Origin: Terriglobia bacterium
GTDB taxonomy: Bacteria > Acidobacteriota > Terriglobia > Bryobacterales > Bryobacteraceae
Direction of reading: 5' to 3'
NCBI GenBank assembly: GCA_010084195.1
Contig: RGPS01000042.1
Location: forward strand, 1-33,159
Length of the DNA stretch: 33,159 nt
Position 1 is the first letter of the stretch. Each line of letters opens with the position of its first letter. The translations under genes were made by a program, and so were the position numbers. Positions 9,707 through 18,385 of this stretch are shown piece after piece. Under the pieces are notes generated by a model. It was not told where the DNA came from. It made no database searches and saw only the letters and a program-made list of their open reading frames with translations.

Positions 9707-10961
9707 GTGAAAAACCTCGTTCCCGGGTTGCTGGTGGCTGCGTTGACCCTGTCGGCGCAGTCACCCGGCTACCAGCAACGTGTGGATGCGGTCCGGAAGA
9801 TTCCTGGCTTCGTTGCGCTTTGGGATTTTGTGAAGCGCGATGGGGGAAGGTTTGCCGCCTGGCAGGCAAAGGGCGATCGCCATGATTTCCGGCTGGATGC
9901 CGTCAATTACGTCCGGGATTACTGGGGCGAGGGTCGGTTGGCGACTTACGACGACTTCCCCTTACTGGGACGGGGTCCGTTTGGCGAGGCGATTCGGCTT
10001 CGGCAGGAAACGGATAAGGACCTTCGGCCGGTCCTGCTGATTCCCCGGGATCGGGTTCAGGGTTCAGGGCTCGGGGCTGGACGTGAAGGGTCCGGGACAA
10101 TCGGTGTCGATGCTGGCATGGGTGATCCGCGAAGGTGGAAATCATGCCATTGCCGGAATCTGGCATGAAGGTACGGATTTGAAGAGTGAGGCCGGACCGG
10201 TCCAAAAGGTCGAGCGTGGCCGACGACAGTATTCGCTTTTCGCGGGTCTGGCGGCAAACAACGGCGCATCGGCCGTCCATGTTTCCGAAAATGGCGGACC
10301 GTCGTTCGGGGACAAGTATGCGCGCAATCTGGCCGTGACGCCCGAGTTGATTCCAACCGCGCCGGTGGGGACCTCCAATGAAGACCTGGACAAGTACTGG
10401 AGTCTGATGGGTATGGTGTTTGACAACCAGAAGAACACGGTGACGGCTTACCTCGATGGCAAGGCGACCGACATGTGGGTGGACAATCTGCCCACACACC
10501 CGTTCTTCAAGTGGCCTTACAACGGATGGATGCAGGCCGAGTGGCGGCGGGAACCGGGCGTGCAGGTCGGCGAAGACCCCGATTTCCCGGTAAGCCAGTT
10601 TTATCAGCCGCCCGAAGGCAAGCCGATCTCAACAACTCTGCTGTCGTCGAAGGGTGATGAGCGGATGGAGTTGCAGGAGTTCGAGTTCACGAGGGTCCGC
10701 GTTACCTTACGGGGAGGGCAGGTGGTGAGCCGGGAACTGGTGGCACTGCGATCGAATCCGTTCTGGTTCCCGCATGATCTGTACACGCCACCCACAGCTG
10801 CCGAGGGCGGGCCGTTCACGATCGGGCGCGTGATCCACATGTCGCGCGGGGTGGGATTTACGGGCTATATCGGCGGCGTCGCCGTCTTCAACCGCGCTTT
10901 GTCGAAGGCGCAGATGGAAGCTTTGGCTGCGATTGCGCCCCGTCCGCTAGTCCGGAAGTAA
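9707..10961 (+). pseudogene. LamG/concanavalin A-like secreted protein, frameshifted
   Basis: From a GTG at 9707 the frame reads a signal peptide (MKNLVPGLLVAALTLSAQ) and GFVALWDFVKRDGGRF, then runs into junk. The rest continues in another frame from about 10070 (DVKGPGQSVSMLAWVIREGG) to the stop at 10959-10961 and ends with VIHMSRGVGFTGYIGGVAVF, a LamG-like strand pattern. The break falls in a 7-bp tandem repeat (GGTTCAG twice, 10054-10067). Removing one copy joins the frames as RDRVQGSGLDVKGPGQ with no other change, so the gene was inactivated by one slippage event, or the repeat is a length-variable switch. The intact product would be about 415 residues, secreted, of unknown role. Confidence 0.75.
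10053..10069 (+). repeat. 7-bp tandem repeat at the frameshift site
   Basis: GGGTTCA repeats with period 7 over 17 bases (about 2.4 copies). Seven is not a multiple of three, and dropping one unit restores the LamG-type reading frame. Confidence 0.85.
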
Positions 10962-10981
10962 AGTTAGTCCGGAAGTGAAGT
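10948..10981. repeat. 17-bp tandem duplication at a convergent gene junction
   Basis: Two adjacent 17-base copies beginning TAGTCCGGAAGT differ at one base. They span the stop of the LamG-type gene (10959-10961) and the stop of the rhodanese gene on the other strand (10964-10966). Confidence 0.8.
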
Positions 10982-11521
10982 TTCGATTGGGCGACCGGGA
11001 TCACTGATCCAGTCGGACCAGCTACCGGGGTAAAGCTTCACGTTTTCGACGCCGGCGAGTTCCATGGCCAGAAGATTGGCCGCCGCACTGACTCCACTGC
11101 CGCAGTAGACGATTGTGGTGGCAGCTGCCGGGAAACGATCCTTCTGCTCTTCTGCGGGTTTCCAGCGTCCCTCTCGCAGGCCGTCCGACCAGTTGATATT
11201 GATGGCACCGGGAATGTGGCCTGCTTTCCAGTCGAGGGGCTCCACTTCGCCCCGGTAGCGTTCGGGGGCCCGGGAATCAAACAGCACCGTCGATGCAGGA
11301 CGCGCCGCAACCCCGACGGCATCGACAATCATTTCCGGGCGGACCGGGGCGCTCAGCTCGCGTTCCAGATCGGCAAACACGGCTCCAGGCAGGTGTCCGG
11401 CCTCAAATGCCGTGCGCCCGGCATCAGGTTTTCCGAGCGCGAAACGTGTATCCACAACCAGCAGTTCGCCATCCGCCAAATGCTCTAAAAGCCAGGAAGA
11501 TGACACAAGAGGGCCGGTCAT
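10964..11521 (-). CDS. Rhodanese-family sulfurtransferase with a large internal deletion
   Basis: A 185-residue protein. The N-terminal 60 residues match the start of a two-domain thiosulfate/3-mercaptopyruvate sulfurtransferase (VVDTRFALGKPDAG, HLPGAVFADLERELSAPV). The sequence then jumps to the second domain (RPEMIVDAV, LFDSRAPERYRGEVEPLDW, AGHIPGAINI), which keeps the active-site loop YCGSGVSAAANL with the persulfide-forming Cys140 and the terminal LYPGSWSDWISDP. Full-length relatives are about 280 residues, so some 90-100 residues (the rest of domain 1) are missing in frame near 11341. The catalytic domain may still fold, but the structural domain is truncated. It is convergent with the LamG-type gene. 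Confidence 0.85.
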   Translation of the reverse strand: MTGPLVSSSWLLEHLADGELLVVDTRFALGKPDAGRTAFEAGHLPGAVFADLERELSAPVRPEMIVDAVGVAARPASTVLFDSRAPERYRGEVEPLDWKAGHIPGAININWSDGLREGRWKPAEEQKDRFPAAATTIVYCGSGVSAAANLLAMELAGVENVKLYPGSWSDWISDPGRPIETSLPD

Positions 11522-11720
11522 TTTCAGAGTCTAACAGCCTTGTCGGCAAAGCTGGTTTTGTCGCCGCAGGTCGAGTTTTGTGCTGAGGTTCCCCGGGGAG
11601 GACAAGCAGGCCGCGGCTCCGCGCCACTGGCCATGCCGTAACCTGCGGGGCGATTGGTCCCGGCTAGCGGCACTTCTGCCACGTCTGCCACGGGCTACTG
11701 GCGCGGGCGAGGCGAACGGG

Positions 11721-11726
11721 TATAAA
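11721..11726 (+). promoter_or_regulatory. -10 box (TATAAA) for the PSCyt gene
   Basis: TATAAA ends 13 bases before the ATG at 11740, so the transcript would have a leader of only a few bases. The remaining 11522-11720 between the divergent rhodanese and PSCyt genes shows nothing further. Confidence 0.4.
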
Positions 11727-11739
11727 ATCAACACTACTT

Positions 11740-14728
11740 ATGCGTTTAAGCTGGCTGGTGTTGTCTCTCGCGGCAGTGGGTGTACTGCAGGCGCAAAAGG
11801 TGGATTTCCAGAGGGAGATCCGACCTGTCCTTTCCGATAACTGCTTCCAGTGCCATGGCCCCGACCAGGGCACGCGGATGGCGGGGTTGCGGCTCGACCT
11901 GAAGGACGGCCTACTGGCCTCCGGCGTCATCGTGTCCGGGAAACCGGCAGAGAGCAAGCTGTACCAGAGGATTGCGGAGACGGACGAAGCGCGGCGTATG
12001 CCGCCCCGGTACTCGCACAAGTCGCTGACGCCCACGCAGATTTCGCGCGTGAAGCTCTGGATTGAACAGGGCGCTCCCTGGGTGGAGCACTGGGCGTATT
12101 CCGCCCCCGTTAAGGCCCCGTTGCCGGTAGTGAAGAACACGCTTTGGGCGCGCAATCCGATTGACCGGTTCGTGCTGGCGAAGCTGGAACCGCTGGGCCT
12201 GGAACCTGCCCTATGAAAGCATGATTGATCGCTATCTGGCCTCGCCACACTTCGGCGAAAACCGCGCCCGCTACTGGCTGGATGCAGCGCGATATGGCGA
12301 CACCCACGGCATCCACGTGGACAATTACCGCGAGATCTGGCCATACCGCGACTGGGTGATTCAGGCCTACAACCGCAACATGAGCTATGACCGTTTCAGC
12401 ACCGAACAACTGGCTGGTGATCTGCTGCCTGGCGCGTCGCTCGACCAGAGGATCGCCACCGGCTTCATCCGCTGCGGAACGACGACCAACGAAGCGGGGC
12501 TGATTGAAGACGAGTACGCCGAGATCTATGCCAAGGACAAGGCCGAGACTGTCAGTGCCGTTTACCTGGGCCTGACCACCGGCTGTGCAACCTGCCACAA
12601 CCACAAGTTCGACCCTCTGACGCAGAAGGATTTCTATTCGCTGGGTGCGTTCTTCCGCAACACGACGCAGCGCGTAATGGACGACAACGTTCCCGATACG
12701 CCGCCGGTTGTAGTGGTGCCGAAACCCGAGGATCGTGATGCCTGGGCTAAAACGCAATCGCGGCTGTCCGCGATACGAGCAGGTCTGGCGCAGGCCGCAA
12801 AGGACGCTGACGGCCAGTTCGGGCAGTGGCTGTCACGCCGCGAAAAGGTGAAAGCGGAGAGTCCTCTGGAAGAGAAGGCGCAGTTGCTGGCGGTAGATGT
12901 TCTGGCGGCGGCAAAGGACTCGAAAACGTCTGATCTGATTGACTCCAACATCACCGGGCGCAAGGCGATCCACTTCCCGAAGAATGAAGGCGTGGAAGTG
13001 AAAGACGCCCCGAAGATGGATGCGGATAAGCCTTTCAGCATCGCAGTCGCGTTCTTCTTTCCGAAGGCCGAACAGGGCTACACGATTGCCGCGCACACCA
13101 ACCCGAAAGAGAAGAATCGTGGCTGGTCACTGGAGATCGGGGCGCGTGTAGCGGCGCTGCGGCTTATTGGTGATGGGGGGCGGAGTATCGATGTCCGCGC
13201 CGCGCACCTGGAGCAGTTGAAGCACGGGACGTGGAATACGATTGTGGCCACTTATGATGGCTCGCGGAAGCAGGCCGGTCTCGGCATGTACATCAATGGC
13301 CGCGCGATTCCGACGCAGGGACGCGGCAATGTGGTGCAGGATCTGAACGGTGATATCGGCGTGGAGACGCCTCTGGTACTGGGCAAGAATCTGGCCGACG
13401 GTGCGATCACGGACCTGCGTATTTTCAACCGGGAAGTGAGCGAGAGCGAAGCGCGGATCATCAGCGAATGGCCTGCGATTTCGACGGCTCTGGAAGCGGA
13501 CCCGTCCGCCACTCCGGCACCGGCAGAACGAGAGGCGCTGCTCAAGTGGTATCTGGCTCGGGAGTACGCGCCGGTGAAGGATCTGGTCGCGGAACAGAAC
13601 AAGCTGAACGTCGAAGCCAAAATGCTTGCCCGCCGGGGTGCGGTATCGCTGGTTATGGAAGAGCGTGCGGATTCGAAGCCGAAAGCCTGGATCCTCTTCC
13701 GGGGTGCTTACGACCAGCGGCGGGACGAGGTGGAAGCGGGCACTCCGGCGATTCTGCCGCCGATGACCTCCTCGATGCCAAAGAACCGGCTGGGGCTGGC
13801 GCAGTGGCTCTTTACCGACGAGCATCCTCTGACTGCCCGCGTTGCGGTGAATCGCATGTGGCAGGAGATTTTCGGGATTGGTCTGACGAAGACGGCCGAA
13901 GATTTCGGCAGCCAGGGCGAACCTCCGACTCACAAAGAACTGCTCGATTGGATGGCTGTCGATTTCCGGCAGAACGGCTGGGACATGAAGCGGTTCTACA
14001 AGCAGATTCTGATGTCCGCCACTTACCGGCAGACGGCCGCCACCACGCCCCTGAAACTGGAGAAGGACCCGGAAAACCGCTTGCTGAGCCGAGGCATCCG
14101 TTTCCGGCTGGATGGCGAGATTGTGCGCGACTATGCGCTGGCCGCGACGGGGCTGTTGTCCCCGCAAATCGGTGGCCCGAGCGTGCGGCCCTATCAGCCG
14201 GAAGGTGTGTGGGAAGCGGTGGCGATGGATGGTTCCAACACCCGTTACTACAAACGCGATGTGGGTGACGGCCTCTACCGCCGCACTATGTACACGTTCT
14301 GGAAGCGCAGCGCGCCGCCGGCCAGCATGGAGATTTTCAACGCTCCCACGCGCGAGAGTTGCACGGTGCGCCGCGAAAGAACGGATACGCCGCTACAGGC
14401 CCTGGTCACCATGAATGACATCCAGTTTGTGGAAGCCGCGCGCGAGATTGCGGGACGGGCGATGCAGACATCCACAGATTTCGAAGCCCAGTTGGATTTC
14501 ATCACAACCCGGATTCTGGCCCGACCCCTCGCGGTCAAAGAACGAACGATTGCAAAGAAGTCCTTTTCGTCTTTCCGAACCTACTATTCTTCGCACGAAG
14601 GCGATGCCCTGAAGTTTCTGGCGCAAGGGGAACGGAAGGCAGACCCTTCCCTGCCCCAGGCGGAGTACGCCGCGCTGACCATGTTGACGAATCAGCTTTT
14701 GAATCTTGATGAGGTGCTGAACAAATGA
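11740..14728 (+). pseudogene. PSCyt1-PSCyt2-LamG-PSD1 cytochrome c-type protein, broken by a deletion
   Basis: The first frame (11740-12216) has a signal peptide and the PSCyt1 haem domain with CFQCH, then NPIDRFVLAKLE, the usual opening of PSCyt2. It runs out at 12216. A second frame resumes at about 12201 with YESMIDRYLASPHFGENRAR and continues to 14728: PSCyt2 with a second CxxCH (CATCH), a LamG insert (about 12990-13470) and a C-terminal PSD1 domain (NRMWQEIFGIGL, FRLDGEIVRDYAL). Relatives have about 36 residues (including the RRLSFDLTGLPP region) between these blocks. So roughly 110 nt are missing, which also shifts the frame. These periplasmic proteins pair with DUF1501 proteins, as here. 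The gene is probably inactive unless the second part starts internally. Confidence 0.85.
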
Positions 14729-16302
14729 AGTGGAATCCATTAGCTCCCGACAGCGAGGGGCATTACTCTTCGCTGGCGCACGAAGCAGACCGCGCTTCGC
14801 TGAAGAGGTTCCGCACCGGGCAACACCCTCTGGATGCGATCGCGCGACAGATGGCGACGGAGGAGACCCGTCGGCGGTTCTTCTCCCGCGGCGCACAAGG
14901 TATCGGGGCTCTGGCACTGGCTTCCATGGGGGGCCGTAGTGCGTTGGCTGCCGGGGCTCCGGAGAAGTCCATTGGTGGCCTCGACGGTTTACCGCATTTC
15001 CCGGCTAAGGCGAAGAGGGTGATCTATCTGCACCTGGTGGGGGCTCCCCCGCAGATGGAGACTTACGATTACAAGCCGAAGATGAAGGACATGTTCGATA
15101 AAGACCTTCCGGAATCGATCCGTCAGGGTCAGCGTTTGACCACCATGACCAGCGGCCAGAGTCGGTTTCCGATTGCGCCGTCTATCTTCAAGTTCAACCA
15201 GCATGGTAAGTCGGGGGCGTGGGTGTCGGAGTTACTCCCATACACGGCAAAGATGGTGGATGATATCGCTATTATTCGCTCCATGAATACGGATGCGATT
15301 AACCACGAACCCGCTATTACTTTCTTCCAGACGGGGTTCATGATTGCCGGTCGCCCGTGCATCGGGTCGTGGCTGAGTTATGGCCTGGGCACGATGAATG
15401 AAAACCTGCCATCGTTTGTGGTTTTGCAGGCGAAGCACTATCATCCGAAGGCAAACGTGCAGGCAATTTCCGCCAGGCTTTGGAGTGCCGGGTTTCTGTC
15501 TGGTAAGTACTCGGGCGTGGGCCTGCGGAGTGCCGGAGACCCGGTGCTGTTTATCAATAACCCCGATGGCGTGCCCACGGAAGTGCGGCGGTCGATGCTG
15601 GATGGTCTGTCCGACATGAACCACATGACTTACGACAAGCTGGGGGATCCTGAGACAAAGACCCGCATCGCGCAGTACGAAATGGCGTTTCGGATGCAGG
15701 CTTCGGTGCCGGAGCTGACAGATCTGAGTAAGGAACCGGAAAGCACCTGGCAGATGTATGGTGCGGATGCGAAGGAGAAGCCTGGTTCGTTTGCCAATAC
15801 CTGTGTGATGGCGCGCAGACTGGCCGAACGCGGGGTTCGCTTTGTGCAGGTCTATCATCGCGGGTGGGATGTACACGGGAACCTGCCGGAAGTTTTGCCG
15901 GCACAGTGCAAGGAAATCGATCAGCCCGCCTGGGCGCTGGTGCAGGACCTGAAACAGCGCGGCATGCTGGAAGATACGCTCGTGATTGTGGCTGGTGAAT
16001 TTGGCCGGACCGTTTACTCGCAGGGTAAGTTAACCCCGACAGATTACGGCAGAGACCACCACCCTCGTTGCTTTAGTTTATGGATGGCCGGCGGCGGTAT
16101 CAAGGGCGGCGTAGTGCACGGCGAGACCGATGAGTTTAGTTACAACATTGTTCGCGACCCGGTTCACGTCCGTGATTTCCAGGCGACGATACTGCACCAG
16201 TTCGGCATTGACCATGAAAAGCTGAGTTACCGGTATCAGGGTTTGAATGTGAAGCTGACCGGTGTGGAAAAGGCTGAGGTCGTAAAGGGGATTCTGGCGT
16301 AA
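14725..16302 (+). CDS. DUF1501 protein (alkaline-phosphatase/sulfatase-like fold), Tat-exported
   Basis: A 525-residue protein whose ATG overlaps the stop of the PSCyt gene (ATGA), the standard arrangement of this pair in Planctomycetota and Acidobacteriota. A Tat signal TRRRFFSRGAQGIGALALAS lies at about 47-66, after a 42-residue hydrophilic N-terminal region. An internal ATG just before it (MATEETRRRFF) is an alternative start, but the overlap favours the first. The DUF1501 core shows KRVIYLHLVGAPPQMETYDYKP, HEPAITFFQTGF, VYHRGWDVHGNLP, VAGEFGRT and DYGRDHHPRCFSLWMAGGG, which look like the metal and nucleophile motifs of the superfamily. The biological role is undetermined. It is intact although its upstream partner is broken. 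Confidence 0.9.
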   Translation: MKWNPLAPDSEGHYSSLAHEADRASLKRFRTGQHPLDAIARQMATEETRRRFFSRGAQGIGALALASMGGRSALAAGAPEKSIGGLDGLPHFPAKAKRVIYLHLVGAPPQMETYDYKPKMKDMFDKDLPESIRQGQRLTTMTSGQSRFPIAPSIFKFNQHGKSGAWVSELLPYTAKMVDDIAIIRSMNTDAINHEPAITFFQTGFMIAGRPCIGSWLSYGLGTMNENLPSFVVLQAKHYHPKANVQAISARLWSAGFLSGKYSGVGLRSAGDPVLFINNPDGVPTEVRRSMLDGLSDMNHMTYDKLGDPETKTRIAQYEMAFRMQASVPELTDLSKEPESTWQMYGADAKEKPGSFANTCVMARRLAERGVRFVQVYHRGWDVHGNLPEVLPAQCKEIDQPAWALVQDLKQRGMLEDTLVIVAGEFGRTVYSQGKLTPTDYGRDHHPRCFSLWMAGGGIKGGVVHGETDEFSYNIVRDPVHVRDFQATILHQFGIDHEKLSYRYQGLNVKLTGVEKAEVVKGILA

Positions 16303-16305
16303 GCC

Positions 16306-16728
16306 TTACTCGCCGATGCGAACGTAAGACCAACCGGCTTCCTGTTTCCGAATAATCTCGGCGACGCCGGAATCCACCTGAGCTGCGAAGGGCACCAGAT
16401 CCTCCGTGGTGACCTTGCGGACACGCATGGAGTTTTGGCACGCGGCGAAGACGACGCCTGTCTCGGAGGCCTTTTTCATGCGTTCCATGAACTCCTGGTT
16501 GGTCTTGAGCAGGAACGACAGACCCTTGCCGTAAACCACGACTTGAATCTGAATCTTGTCGACGCCAAACACTTTCTGGATGTTCTGGATGTTGCCGAGT
16601 AACTGATTCCAGGAGTCGGTTTCGCCGACGTTCATCTGCAGGATGGCGCGGTGTTGGGTCGTCTGAGCCGGAGCTGCGGGAACGAGCGCCAGTAGAAATG
16701 TGGTGAGGGTGAGGAGCAGAGTCTTCAT
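16306..16728 (-). CDS. DsrE-family protein with signal peptide
   Basis: A 140-residue protein with an N-terminal signal (MKTLLLTLTTFLLALVPAAP, cleavage near APAQ) and a DsrE/F-like alpha-beta fold: HRAILQMNVGETDSWNQLLG, IQIQVVVYGKGLSFLL and VFAACQNSMRV, with one conserved-position cysteine in AACQNSM. Exported DsrE proteins are linked to periplasmic sulfur or thiol chemistry, but this one has no characterised partner here. Its start overlaps the stop of a 29-codon ORF by 4 nt and its 3' end faces the DUF1501 gene with a 3-bp gap. It is the last gene of a four-gene minus-strand operon. Confidence 0.88.
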   Translation of the reverse strand: MKTLLLTLTTFLLALVPAAPAQTTQHRAILQMNVGETDSWNQLLGNIQNIQKVFGVDKIQIQVVVYGKGLSFLLKTNQEFMERMKKASETGVVFAACQNSMRVRKVTTEDLVPFAAQVDSGVAEIIRKQEAGWSYVRIGE

Positions 16729-16814
16729 AGGGGCTTCGCACCATCATAGAGCACATCGGCATAAAGCACATCGGAATTCCAGAGCGAGGCCGAATACGGT
16801 TTGTAGTAGCTCAT
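16725..16814 (-). CDS. 29-residue ORF bridging two genes by ATGA overlaps
   Basis: A short frame reads MSYYKPYSASLWNSDVLYAD then VLYDGAKPL and stop. Its ATG overlaps the SEC-C gene's TGA by 4 nt and its TGA overlaps the DsrE gene's ATG by 4 nt, so it fills the gap exactly and would carry ribosomes from one gene to the next. It is rich in Tyr and contains a 15-nt imperfect tandem repeat (DVLYA/DVLYD). There is no signal peptide or membrane segment. It may be a real microprotein or only a coupling cistron. Confidence 0.45.
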   Translation of the reverse strand: MSYYKPYSASLWNSDVLYADVLYDGAKPL

Positions 16815-17488
16815 GCGGCCTTCTCCTGATTGAATCCCGCCGCTGGCGGGAGCGGGGTTTTGGACCAGTGTCCGCAGCATTGTTTGTATTTGCGACCGGA
16901 CTGGCAGGGGCATGGCGCGTTTCTGGGGGCTGCGGGTTTGGTAGAAGGCTGCGCGGGTGCCGTGGATTCAGGTTCCGGGGCCGGGTCGGGGTTGTTTTTT
17001 CGGAATTCGTCGAGTTGGCGTCGCTCTTCGTCCTGAATTTGGGCGTGGAGGATGGCTTCGGATCGCTGGATGTCGGCGGATTCCGGCTTTTTCGGTTGCA
17101 GTTCAGCGTCGGATTGCTGTTTCGTGCGCTTGAGGCCGGGGAGGACCAGTTTGAGGCTCGTGAGGCCGGGTAAGAGGATGCCGAGATGGGCCTGGAGGTA
17201 TCGGTCGGACTGGAGACGGCGGAGTTCTTCGAGGTTGCGGCGAATTCCGAGGTTGGTTTGGTCGCGGTAGCGGAGCCATGCGGCTCGGGCCTGATCGGTC
17301 GTGTCTGGTGAGGGAAAAATGGCGTACTGCCGGATGCGCCAGGTGGCCCGGACGATTTCGGCAGCGAAATAGCATTCGAGGGCTCCGTTGGGATGGAGTT
17401 CGGTTTGCCAGAGCTCGACGTGAGCGGCGTAGGCGGCGCGGTCTTCGGAAACTACATCGTTGGTTGTATATTCGCTGAGAGTTCGCAT
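16811..17488 (-). CDS. Unknown protein with C-terminal SEC-C zinc motif
   Basis: Starting at the ATG at 17488, which has AAAGGA upstream and overlaps the previous gene by 37 nt, gives 225 residues; the longer open frame upstream is Pro/Arg-rich and not protein-like. The N-terminal half is helical, with ELHPNGALECYFAAEIVRAT followed by WRIRQYA. The middle is charged, with a Pro/Ala-rich linker. The C-terminus is a SEC-C motif, NAPCPCQSGRKYKQCCG, a small zinc knuckle found in SecA and many unrelated proteins. The N-terminal region resembles that of the gene just upstream. Function unknown. Confidence 0.75.
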   Translation of the reverse strand: MRTLSEYTTNDVVSEDRAAYAAHVELWQTELHPNGALECYFAAEIVRATWRIRQYAIFPSPDTTDQARAAWLRYRDQTNLGIRRNLEELRRLQSDRYLQAHLGILLPGLTSLKLVLPGLKRTKQQSDAELQPKKPESADIQRSEAILHAQIQDEERRQLDEFRKNNPDPAPEPESTAPAQPSTKPAAPRNAPCPCQSGRKYKQCCGHWSKTPLPPAAGFNQEKAA

Positions 17489-17991
17489 GGTTGGTTTTCC
17501 TTTCTGAGTGAGTTGGCAGTTGGTTTCGGTTCGGCCTTCGGTTCTACTGGGGGGGCGTCCGGTACGGGTGGCGGGTCGCCACGGCGGAGCGTTGTCAGGA
17601 GGCGCAGGAAGGTGCAGAATTGTTGGCGATAGCGGCTGTCGAGGCGATTTAGCGCGGCGAGGACCGTGGCATGGGCCTCGGGGGCGTGGGCCATGGCCAA
17701 GTGGTAGATGTCTTCGTGCGGCATGAGGATGCGACCGTCTTTGTCCTTTGGGATGCGGGGACGGAAGCTGCTGCCCTGGTGTTCGAAGACGGCCTTTTCC
17801 ATGAGGGCGACGCGGAGGCCTCGCCATTTTGCGATGGCGAGGTCGTCGACAAGATGACGTTCCCCGAAGTTGCGGGGTTTGTAGTCGGCACGGGCGGAAG
17901 CGACGAGGTCACCGAGCCAGGCGACGCGTTCGGTACCGATTGTGTAGACGCGGAGTTCACTTTCGAAGTTCGGCGAAGTGGATTTGGGCAT
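17452..17991 (-). CDS. Unknown protein, acidobacterial, first gene of operon
   Basis: A 179-residue soluble protein with an AGAAGGAG ribosome-binding site 7 bases before its ATG. It contains YKPRNFGERHLVDDLAIAKW followed by RGLRVALMEKAVFE, a pattern of acidic/hydrophobic helix plus Trp-Arg that recurs in the next gene, so both may derive from one family. The last 40 residues are Pro/Lys-rich. No catalytic motif or membrane segment is seen. It overlaps the SEC-C gene by 37 nt, and three more overlapping frames follow in the same direction. Confidence 0.65.
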   Translation of the reverse strand: MPKSTSPNFESELRVYTIGTERVAWLGDLVASARADYKPRNFGERHLVDDLAIAKWRGLRVALMEKAVFEHQGSSFRPRIPKDKDGRILMPHEDIYHLAMAHAPEAHATVLAALNRLDSRYRQQFCTFLRLLTTLRRGDPPPVPDAPPVEPKAEPKPTANSLRKENQPCELSANIQPTM

Positions 17992-18385
17992 GAGTAGCTC
18001 CTTCTGGTGAGGAGTTTTTCATGCCGGGTTGGTAAGACGGGGTTTGGGGGAGTTCGAGAATTGCCTGCAGGTGATTGAAAACAAGTGAGTAAAAATTATC
18101 TTCGCGATTCGTGACTCGGGATCACAGGGGTTCCGCACGCGGTGAAAACAGGACCACATCAAGGGCCTCTACGGCCTGCCCGAGAGGGCCATCTTTGCCG
18201 GCGCGCGGAAGATTCAGCCGCAGGGCCAGTTCGAGGTACGCGGCATGGTAAGCACGGCGCTGGTAGTGAGCGTTTTCCAATCCTGAGATGAGCCTGAAGG
18301 ACAGGGTAACAGGCCGGGATTGACACTCCTTTCGTGGTTTGGTTGTGAGAGACAGATGAGCCGTGGGAAAGTGGGAATCCTGGGT
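17992..18385. other. Intergenic stretch with leader region and possible gene relic
   Basis: The part next to 17991 carries the ribosome-binding site and AT-richer DNA (about 18070-18110) that could hold the promoter of the minus-strand operon. On the minus strand, about 18325 to a TGA at 18122-18124, a frame without a convincing start reads GLENAHYQRRAYHAAYLELA followed by LRLNLPRAGKDGPLGQAVEA. It looks protein-like and could be a degraded gene tail, but I do not recognise it. Confidence 0.3.

Noticed and set aside
18122-18325. Minus-strand frame reading GLENAHYQRRAYHAAYLELA
   Set aside because: It looks protein-like but has no supported start, is short and is unrecognised; noted only as a possible relic.
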